Assembly (NCBI RefSeq): GCF_963678635.1
Contig: NW_026971046.1
Span: 64,001 to 106,534 of the forward strand
Length of the DNA: 42,534 nt
DNA from: Symsagittifera roscoffensis
Lineage: Eukaryota; Xenacoelomorpha; Acoela; Convolutidae
Direction of reading: 5' to 3'
The notes beneath the pieces are model-generated. The model was not told the origin of the DNA, made no database searches, and saw nothing but the letters and a program-made list of their open reading frames with translations. The position numbers were made by a program, and so were the translations under genes. This document shows, in pieces, positions 1 through 8,200 of the stretch (positions are counted from its first letter, which is position 1; the number at the start of each line of letters is the position of its first letter).

Positions 1-689
1 GGCCTGGAAACAGGTCTACGGTTTTCTCTCGAGAGGTCTAGCACCCGGCGCTTAAGGGATTTTTCGGCTTAAGAGGGGGGCTAAAGAGGGGGGAGGTTAG
101 AAGGGGGGCTGGTTAAGTTAGAGGTTAGCGGTTGTAAATTGTAAAAAGGGGGGACACATTAGAGTAACTAATTGTTCGGCATCGTCGAGTTAGTTACATT
201 AGATATTTACACGCGTTGGTTATAGGAAGCGGATATCCAAAATTAGAATCAGGTTAAGGTAGGTACCCTGGTCGGATCGGTAGGGGGGAACGTACATAGA
301 CAGTTTTTGTGATACCCCATAAGATCGCTAGCAGGGGGGAGGAAAACGCGTGGCAATCGGGTACCAGACATTTTTTCGGACAAAGATTGACATCAGTGAA
401 CCTTGAATTTCAGGAGAATTCACCCATCTGTTTTTGAAATTTTTTCCAGATTAAAATTTTATGTATTGGTGAAAATTTGTTGTTGGTATTTTCACGAACA
501 GGTGATCACAAGATACCTGCGGGGAATTAAGAGTTTCAAATACAGGGGGGTCAGTATTTGGGTTTTGACCAGTAAGATAGGGATTTTGGGAAAATTTTTA
601 CTAGAGCTCAAGTGGTGGTAAAAGGTACAGTGGTTCAATAGTCCCTACAACGAAAAAGAAGGGGCCCGATATCCAGACACTCAGTGACG
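1..689. other. Leader or flank with repeated G6 runs; no gene seen
   Basis: No convincing coding region is present; the one open frame of about 70 codons (403-621) lacks an ATG start and resembles nothing. The notable feature is runs of exactly six G on the plus strand at 75-80, 88-93, 103-108, 148-153, 283-288, 334-339 and 545-550. Two weak nematode-style 3' splice acceptors occur, AATTTCAG near 411 and TTTTTTCCAG near 452. The stretch could be the 5' untranslated leader of copy A or older flanking DNA. It does not resemble the LTR at 19782-21057. Confidence 0.5.
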
Positions 690-1360
690 AGTCTTGGGAC
701 AGTACCGAAGAAGTCTTGGGACATTTCAGTCTGGGGACAGTCTTGGGGCAACACAGTCTTGGGACAGTCTTGGGACAGTGCAGCCTTGGGACAGTCTTGG
801 ACCAGAGCAGTCTTGGTACGAAACAGTCTTGGGACAGTGGTCTTGGGACATTGGTCTTGGGACATTGGTCTTGGGACATTGGTCTTGGGACAGTGGTCTT
901 GGGACATTGGTCTTGGGACATTGGTCTTGGGATATTGGTCTTGGGACATTGGTCTTGGGACATTGGTCTTGGGACATTGGTCTTGGGAAATTAGTCTTGG
1001 GACAGTGGTCTTGGGACATTGGTCTTGGGACATTGGTCTTGGGATATTGGTCTTGGGACATTGGTCTTGGGACATTGGTCTTGGGACATTGGTCTTGGGA
1101 AATTAGTCTTGGGCCATTGGTCTTGGGACATTAGTCTTGGGACGTTGGTCTTGGGCCATTGGTCTTGGGACATTAGTCTTGGGACAGTGGTCTTGGGCCA
1201 TTGGTCTTGGGACATTAGTCTTGGGACAATAGTCTTGGGCCATTGGTCTTGGGACAATATTCTTGGGACAATAGTCTTGGGACGTTGGTCTTGGGCCATT
1301 AGTCTTGGGACGTTAGTCTTGGGACGTTGGTCTTGGGACATTGGTCTTGGGACACTAGTC
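690..1360. repeat. 14-bp minisatellite, unit GGTCTTGGGACATT
   Basis: From about 825 to 1357 the sequence is an almost unbroken array of a 14-base unit (GGTCTTGGGACATT, with variants such as GACAGT, GATATT, GACGTT, GGCCATT and GAAATTA), roughly 38 copies. From 690 to 825 the same TCTTGGGACA core recurs at irregular spacing, which looks like the seed of the array. Because 14 is not a multiple of 3 and the unit lacks stops, several frames on both strands stay open and would encode 14-residue periodic peptides. These are products of the repeat and not genes. Confidence 0.95.
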
Positions 1361-1625
1361 TGGGGATACTAACAAGAAGCACTGGGACAACACTGAATAA
1401 TAGGAAGGGGGCACTAAAAGAGTACTAAGTCAGGTTGAAGTAACCAATTGTAAGATCATATTCCCTATCCTATCCTAACACATAAAATCTTCAGGAGCTT
1501 AAGAAAAATTGTTTTCAGCAAATCGTCGATTTCTTTTTAGAAATTTTTTTTTTATTAAAAGAGGTTTTAACTTTAGAGTAGAATTTTGTAGGTAGTAATA
1601 CTGTAAATAGTAACAATTGTAAACA
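1361..1625 (+). promoter_or_regulatory. gag 5' region with candidate 3' splice acceptors
   Basis: This AT-rich stretch lies between the minisatellite and the gag ATG. It contains ATTGTTTTCAG, with the AG at 1517-1518, a good match to the nematode 3' splice consensus TTTTCAG, and a weaker AAAATCTTCAG with AG at 1493-1494. Either could receive a 5' exon from the LTR transcript or a spliced leader. No promoter motif is clear. Confidence 0.4.
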
Positions 1626-2861
1626 ATGAGGCGGAGCAGAGTACCGGTAGCTGAGAAGAGATCTACCGAAGCGAAGACCAAGTATAACTCGTCGCTACGT
1701 AAAACAACATCAATGGGTCCGAAGATAACAAAGAAGAACTTTTCAGTTAGTATGGTCAGCACGAGGAGTACCACGGAGAACAAAGCAAAAGAGGGCATAG
1801 AAGAGGAACGAGTAGAACCCACCATCGAGATTGATCTAGAGACACCTGATCAAAGTGTGGATGAAGCAGGAAAGAAGACGACAGAGTCAACTCCAATGCC
1901 TAATGCGGAAGAACCCAACCCGAATCCCATAGAGTTCTCACCGATAGACAACGCGGAAGATACAACAGGCAACACGCAAGAAACAGTGAAGGATGAGTCT
2001 CAAAAGAGAAGGTCTTTTACTGAAAGATTAGCAATGATGGTCGGAATGAGATCGAAGGACGCAGCAGTGGAGGAGACGAAGGTTGAGAAAAGCAAAACAT
2101 TCGGAACAGTATCCACGAGAACGACAGAGACCGATCAGAACGAGGGTCAGAGAAAATCGGGACCAACGATCAACTACAGGACAACAACGGACCATGGAAC
2201 GACAACTCTTGAGTTAAGCGACTTGATGGCGAAACTAGATCAGATAGATGAGAAACTGAAGCACAGCGAAGAGGATAGAAATGTGATAAAGAAAGAAATG
2301 AGACACAACAAACATGAGTACTTGGACAACTATTTCCATCTAGCGAGAGCGACGGAGGAAAAGCTTCGGAAGATGTCTGACAAAGTGGAAACCACTGATG
2401 AAGAGCGAGAGAAGAACATCAGAAAGGACATGCAGGAAATGAAGCAGCTATATGACGCAGTGAATTACCAGTTAGGGAGTTTGGAAACGAGAATGGATAC
2501 GATGAGTAGGGAACAGGCTGAGAGCTCAAGTGCAATACAGACAAAGCTAGACGCTATTCTTAGGAATTCAACACAACAAGACAGGCCAGCTGCAGAGAGA
2601 ACACAAGGTAATAGAGTGGACTTCGTGGAGCCTCAAAGGAACAAACGACAGTCAACACCAACACCAGCAACCAGGGAGGCCGCTATTACGGCACCGGTGG
2701 GAGCCAGGGCCATTATAAAGAATGGAACAGTGAACACAACTAGTGGTCCAGGGGACTCCACGACTCACAACAACGTGGGACCAGATGCCATGACTTGGGC
2801 AAGCACCTGGGAAATGATGAACAGGACGCTAGAAGCCTTCGCCACGAGGAACACCGACTAG
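1626..2861 (+). CDS. Gag N-terminal segment, coiled coil
   Basis: A 411-codon frame starts at the first ATG after the splice acceptor, in the context ACAATGAGG. The first ~55 residues are very basic (many Arg and Lys). Residues about 60-190 are acidic and low in complexity. Residues about 195-320 form a long charged heptad coiled coil, and the rest is Thr/Ala/Asn-rich. There is no membrane segment or signal peptide. It ends at TAG 2859-2861, but the same frame continues with Gag-like sequence after the stop, so this is probably the N-terminal part of a longer Gag rather than a separate protein. The likely role is multimerisation and RNA contact in the particle; that is inferred from position and composition only. 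Confidence 0.7.
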   Translation: MRRSRVPVAEKRSTEAKTKYNSSLRKTTSMGPKITKKNFSVSMVSTRSTTENKAKEGIEEERVEPTIEIDLETPDQSVDEAGKKTTESTPMPNAEEPNPNPIEFSPIDNAEDTTGNTQETVKDESQKRRSFTERLAMMVGMRSKDAAVEETKVEKSKTFGTVSTRTTETDQNEGQRKSGPTINYRTTTDHGTTTLELSDLMAKLDQIDEKLKHSEEDRNVIKKEMRHNKHEYLDNYFHLARATEEKLRKMSDKVETTDEEREKNIRKDMQEMKQLYDAVNYQLGSLETRMDTMSREQAESSSAIQTKLDAILRNSTQQDRPAAERTQGNRVDFVEPQRNKRQSTPTPATREAAITAPVGARAIIKNGTVNTTSGPGDSTTHNNVGPDAMTWASTWEMMNRTLEAFATRNTD

Positions 2862-2957
2862 AGTGACAGAGGAGGCAACAAATCCAGGAAAACCTTCAAG
2901 AAACCGAAGGAGTTCAAAGATGATTCAGATGGGTGCATTGACACTTGAGTAGAAGTC
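2862..2957 (+). other. In-frame stop zone inside gag (TAG 2859, TGA 2946)
   Basis: The frame of the upstream Gag segment and of the downstream Gag-protease segment is the same (codon starts at multiples of 3). The 96 bases between read as ordinary hydrophilic Gag-like sequence interrupted only by TGA 2946-2948, in a position where a Trp codon (TGG) would be expected before V-E-V-M. The two stops therefore look like point nonsense mutations, or much less likely recoding sites, and the ATG at 2958 is probably an internal methionine. Confidence 0.6.
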
Positions 2958-5237
2958 ATGAGGTTGCACTTAGAACAAGACAACTTGAACGATGAGAGGC
3001 AAGCATGCACAGCGATACTGAGCAATCTGGAAGGCACGGCATTGAAATGCGTGGTTGCGAAGAAAGAAGAAGAACGCGACACAGCGGACAAAATCTTTGA
3101 AATATTGTTAAATAGATTCGGCTCAGGCATGAAGGGTCATCAAGCGATGATGCGATTTGAGAAGAGGAGACAAAGGGACGATAAATCGATTGACAGGTTC
3201 CTAGATGATCTTGAGAGCTTGAGAAGAAGGAGTGACCCGGAAGAATCCACCAATCGAAGGAACTTCAGTATCGCCTCAAAGTTCATTGATGGGGTGAAGA
3301 GTGATGACTTGAGAACGATGTTAGCAACGTACTACACATTGTCGAAAGACAGTGCACCAACTCCAGAAGAGATGAGGCAGAAGTCAAGAGAGTACATGTT
3401 GATGAAACCCAAGAAATACTCGTACTCAGACAACAGGAACACACAAGGGGGAAGTCAGCCACAGAGGTCGTCATGGTACAAGCCCAGAGATGACATGGAC
3501 AAACGCAGGTCATGTGCTAACTGCGGGTCGGCGGATCATCATGTGGCGGATTGCACGACAGACAAACAGGGCATGAAGAGTTTGGGATATGCACCCGATG
3601 AAGAAGATATGAGCCAGATGGAAGAACACGAGTTCTATAGTGGCTTGATCATCAAAATAGGTGCAAGATGCTTCTTCTGCAACCAAGAGGGGCACTTCAG
3701 GATGGACTGTCCGTTGTTTTGGGAAGCGGTCAAGAACCAGAATCATCCAAAACACAAGTTGGCGCTAGCAGCAGGGCAGAACCAAAGAAACAGACAAGGT
3801 GAATTTGAGACGAAAGACCTAGAAAGACCAAATGCGGAGCTACCGACGAAAACAGTGAAAGCTGTAACACAAGGTAATAGTGCAGTAGAGGCCACGGCGA
3901 AGAACGCACAAGAAATAGATTTTGAGAAGGCGGCAGCGGAGGCCATCAACAAAGTGAAACAAGACCAAGCAGCGAAAGAAATAGAACAACGACTGAAGCA
4001 AGAAATCCAAAGACAGAAGATGAACGAAGCATTAAGTTGCTCACAGACAATACCAGAAGCTGCTGAGGGGTCGACAAAAAATGGAAATTGCAACACGGTA
4101 AAAATGGTTACAGGAAAGCCATTTGGCATAACAAAGATTGGGGCAAGAATAATGTCAATAATCACTGTGGGCGGCCACGAAGTAACGAGAAACTTAAGCG
4201 AACCAAGTGACCAGACAATAATGCACATTGATGTGTACGCAGATTACTTGAGTTGTATAAGTCCACAAACGACTTCTAGAGCGTTGAGAGCACTACTCAC
4301 GAGAGGGGGTAGCAAGTCGGTACGTGTTGATAACAGGTACACAGAAGCTTATGGTCCACATGAAGTGATGCTAAATATAGATGGAATCAACATCTATACC
4401 AAAACAATGATAACATGTGATGAAGACTTAATTGGGCAAATCTACGTGGGGAGAGAAGAGTTGAAAGTGAGATCGATCGGACACTGCGCCATGCTTGAAG
4501 AAGATGCGATGCACATCGGGACAGAGGCAGATGTGACAGGACATGTGTTAGACATAAGTGGCAAAAAGACTCAGTTACGTGGGTTACTCGATACGGGAGC
4601 AGTCTTGAGCGTCATACCAATCGAAACTTGGGCACGAATGGGCTTCGACATAGATGACTTGATAGATTCGAGAATACGGTTGTCAGCTGCAAACAAGGGG
4701 GCCCTGCGGGTGTTGGGCAGAACGCCGATAATAGCCCTCAATCTGGGGGAACGTAACCTGTGGATGAGCTTTCTTGTGGTGGAAAACCTAGATGAGTCTG
4801 ACCAATTTATTTTAGGCAGAGACTTCATCAGGAACTTTGATGTAGCGATTGATCTAAACAACGCAATGTTCAGGATACGGAACCCGGATAGGAGGTACGC
4901 AATCAAACCGGTAAACTTAATAATGGCAAATGAAACCAAAGCACCGGTATTCTTGAGTAGAAGGGTGAGGCTAAAGGCGAACGAGGCGGCGATTGTAAGC
5001 TTACGAATGAAAAATTACAATGAACTAAAAGACAACAAACAGGTATGTGTAGTCCCAAACCCAAATAGTCAAAGTGCTGCTGTTTTAGGAAGATCCTTCT
5101 CGATTACGAAGAGCGGCCTCAGCGTGAGTGTCTTGTTGAATACCCTTGACATGCCAATCACGATACAGAGAGGGAGGAAACTGGGATATGCTTTACCTGT
5201 TAAAACTCGATATGAAATGACTGAAAACCATAAATAA
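2958..5237 (+). CDS. Gag capsid-like domain, two zinc knuckles and aspartic protease
   Basis: This is a 759-codon open frame. Residues 1-155 resemble the helical retrotransposon Gag capsid region, including a run ending in FIDGVKSDDLR. Two CX2CX4HX4C zinc knuckles lie at residues 186-199 and 238-251, the usual nucleocapsid RNA-binding motifs. Residues about 310-365 are a charged helix. A retropepsin-type protease follows, with its catalytic LLDTGA motif at 543-548 (Asp545) and the ILGRDF motif near 618-623 that closes the fold in gypsy proteases. The ATG at 2958 is simply the first after the stop zone; the true start is probably the gag ATG at 1626. The frame ends at TAA 5235-5237, and pol continues in the same frame two codons later. 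The protease would cut Gag and Pol into working parts. Confidence 0.9.
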   Translation: MRLHLEQDNLNDERQACTAILSNLEGTALKCVVAKKEEERDTADKIFEILLNRFGSGMKGHQAMMRFEKRRQRDDKSIDRFLDDLESLRRRSDPEESTNRRNFSIASKFIDGVKSDDLRTMLATYYTLSKDSAPTPEEMRQKSREYMLMKPKKYSYSDNRNTQGGSQPQRSSWYKPRDDMDKRRSCANCGSADHHVADCTTDKQGMKSLGYAPDEEDMSQMEEHEFYSGLIIKIGARCFFCNQEGHFRMDCPLFWEAVKNQNHPKHKLALAAGQNQRNRQGEFETKDLERPNAELPTKTVKAVTQGNSAVEATAKNAQEIDFEKAAAEAINKVKQDQAAKEIEQRLKQEIQRQKMNEALSCSQTIPEAAEGSTKNGNCNTVKMVTGKPFGITKIGARIMSIITVGGHEVTRNLSEPSDQTIMHIDVYADYLSCISPQTTSRALRALLTRGGSKSVRVDNRYTEAYGPHEVMLNIDGINIYTKTMITCDEDLIGQIYVGREELKVRSIGHCAMLEEDAMHIGTEADVTGHVLDISGKKTQLRGLLDTGAVLSVIPIETWARMGFDIDDLIDSRIRLSAANKGALRVLGRTPIIALNLGERNLWMSFLVVENLDESDQFILGRDFIRNFDVAIDLNNAMFRIRNPDRRYAIKPVNLIMANETKAPVFLSRRVRLKANEAAIVSLRMKNYNELKDNKQVCVVPNPNSQSAAVLGRSFSITKSGLSVSVLLNTLDMPITIQRGRKLGYALPVKTRYEMTENHK

Positions 5238-5243
5238 AATGAA

Positions 5244-8200
5244 GTGGTTGATTGTCCCAACCATAGGGACAAAATTTGTATCTTGAGACGATTGAATAAA
5301 ATAAAAGATTCATCAGGTCTTGTGAAGTCACTTAAGTCAGAGACGGACGATGGACTATCGAGCTGTTCGAATTTCCCGGAACGGCCCACATTAGACGAAA
5401 TACAGGGTGATAAACCGGTCCTACCGGATGTTGAACACTTAAGGGGCAAGTTCACGGACGAACAGCTCGAAGCCATCAAGGACGTACTAGAGCGGAACGA
5501 AGAAGTTTTTTCAAGACATAAGACAGACATCGGGTGCTGCAATTTCGTTGAGCATGAAGTAGAACTTGAGGAAAACGCAATACCGCACAGGGAGGGGGCG
5601 AGGCGCATGACCCCACACAAATCGGATGCGTGTAGAAAGGAGATTGAAACGCTACTAGAGTATGACATGATAGAACCATCCAAATCACCGTGGGCGTGTG
5701 GAGTAGTGATGGCCAAAAAGAAAGGCTACCAGTTGAGGTTTTGTTGTGACTTTCGATACCTGAACTCCGTCACGGTGAAGGATGCCTATCCCATACCTAG
5801 GATTGATGAGAGCCTCTCGAAGTTAGGTGATGCCAAATTTTTTACGACTCTTGATTTAGGCTCGGCTTTTTGGCAGGTACCACTCAGGAAGCAGGACAGG
5901 GACAAGACAGGGTTTGCCTGCGAGTTGGGTCTGTTTCAATGGAAACGGATGCCGTTTGGAATTTGCAATGCCACATCCACGTTTCAGCGGCTGATGGCAC
6001 ACGCGCTGATAGGCGTGACGAAGAAGTATGGCAATCTGGTAATGTGCTATGTGGATGACGTGGTAATAGCGACACCCACACTAGTGGACCACATTGAAAG
6101 ACTTGACGAAGTTTTTGCGTGTATGAAGAGGTCGGGGCTGAAGTGCAAACCATCAAAGTGTGAGATACTCAAAGACTCGATAAAATACTTGGGGAGGATG
6201 GTGGACAAACACGGCATCAGACCAGACCCAGACGCAGTAGAGGCAGTTCTGACTTGGAAATCGCCGAAAACGGAACGCCAATTGATGAGCTTTCTGGGTT
6301 TTGCAAACTACTATAGGGAATTTGTCAAAGGCTACGCAGACAAGGTTTATCCGATGCAACAGTTAATGAGGCACAAGGGCAAGAAGTTCACGTGGAATAA
6401 CGCAGCAGAAGAGTCATTTCAGAAAATAAAGAAAGAGTTGTGCGAGGCACCAGTACTAGGGATGCCAACAGAGAAGGGGATGTACGTACTGGATACGGAC
6501 GCGTCGGTAGAAGCGATATCTGGAATTCTCCACCAAGAACAAGAGTGGAACGGGAAGACAGTCTTGAGACCGATAGCGTACGGGAGCAAAGTCCTAAGTG
6601 ACACGGAAATGAAGTACGGAGCACCGAAGGCAGAGATGTTCGCGGTGGTTACCTTTGTCGAGAAATATAGGGCATACCTAGGCAGCGAGCCATTCAAGTT
6701 GCGAGTCGACAACCGGGCACTAAGCTGGCTGAAAACGTACTCAATGGACCAAAGTTACATTGGGAGGTGGATAGTTCGCCTGGACGGATACAATATGATA
6801 ATTGGGCACAGAACACGAGACAAACATCAAAATGCTGACAGCTTGAGCAAGAAGGCGGAGTTCTACGAGAGACAAGAACAGAGGGAGGCAGATAGACCTG
6901 AAATCAAAGATGGCTTCTCCTTCATGGACAAGGAAACGTATGACAGTCTTCCTCTCACGAGATGGTTGGACAAATCAGGCAAACCGATAGAAGATCACCC
7001 CGAGTTACCAAAGGAAACCACAAAAAAAACAATCTTAAGAAAGAACCGAGGGATGCCTATAGGAATAATGCTTAAGTCAAAGGTCGTGAGGGAGACGCTC
7101 AAGGCAAAAGGCTACGATCTCAACCAAGTAGAAACGGGGGAAGCACAAATAGACGAGGACTTAAAGGGGTTACTCGAGAGACTAGCAGATGATAAGCCCG
7201 TGAGTCAAGAAAACTGTAGAGGGGAACCTGAGGTCACAATACGGCGGAAGAACGGAACAGCTAGTGATAGAAACACCTCGCAGGTGACTAATCTAGATGG
7301 GAAGGAAGTGGTGCAGTCACTGGTTGAAAAGATCCCAGCTGAATTACTTGAGCAGACTAGAGTCAGGAGAAAGAGAGTGGAATTCAAGGAAGAAGCTGAA
7401 TACCTGGGACCAGGTCAAGAGTCCGGAGAGCGGTCCACGTCCACAGAAGAAAACATTGAAGGAGAAAATTTGTCCGGGGAGTGTGAAATGTGGGATGTGG
7501 ATTCGGAGGCGAGCAGTGACAATCAAGATAGTCTCTGCATGATATTGGCAGAAGAAAAGATTAGACACCACGACACGGAACTACAAACAGATCCGTCCTC
7601 AGGAACCTTCAACTTGGACATGCAGGAGATACGAGGTGGTGAAGAACTTGAAAGGATTGCAGTTTCGAGGAAGCCATTCAGGGAGCTATCATGCAATTCG
7701 AATGTGAGAACAAATCTGGTGCCGGAAGACGACATGAAGGTGGTGAGAAGGATAGTATGCGTGAAGCTGAATGACGACGTCCACAACCCTGGGGAGATGA
7801 ATGGGCAGATCATGGCGCTGAAGGAACATGTCAGAGCGAGATACAGGCTGTCGGACCTGGTAAGAGCCCAGAAGAATGACAAGATGACAAGCAATCTCTC
7901 CAAATGGATCCGAACGGGGTCTCAGGAGAAAGGGGAACTTGAGGAAGACAGCTACAAGATCCTGAGCCAGTTCTACAAAGAGAGGAAAGAGTCACTCTAT
8001 CACACGGCTGATGGGGTTGTAGCATGCAAGAGAAAAGAAGAAGACAAGATATTACACAAGCACAACCTCATCATACTACTACAATTATATCAGACAGAGG
8101 TGCTGTTCAGATCACATGATCAAATGGGGCACCAGGGGATAGACAAAGTGCAACAAAGAATACTTCACAGGTTCGATTGGCCAGGATTGAGGAAAGCCTG

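Noticed and set aside
1-120. 5' LTR and tRNA primer-binding site at the left edge
   Set aside because: No match to the LTR at 19782-21057 and no clear TGG-initial tRNA complement.
403-621. 72-codon plus-strand frame in the leader
   Set aside because: No ATG start, no similarity, and AT-rich non-coding composition.
690-1360. CRISPR-like array
   Set aside because: Repeats are contiguous 14-mers without spacers, in a eukaryotic context.
601-1372. Seven overlapping open frames on both strands with 14-residue periodic peptides
   Set aside because: They arise because a 14-base unit without stops keeps several frames open; no start context and no other support.
5069-5716. 215-codon minus-strand frame, and similar long frames opposite pol and ORF3
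   Set aside because: Mirror frames of strongly biased coding sequence; Ser/Leu-rich with no motif.
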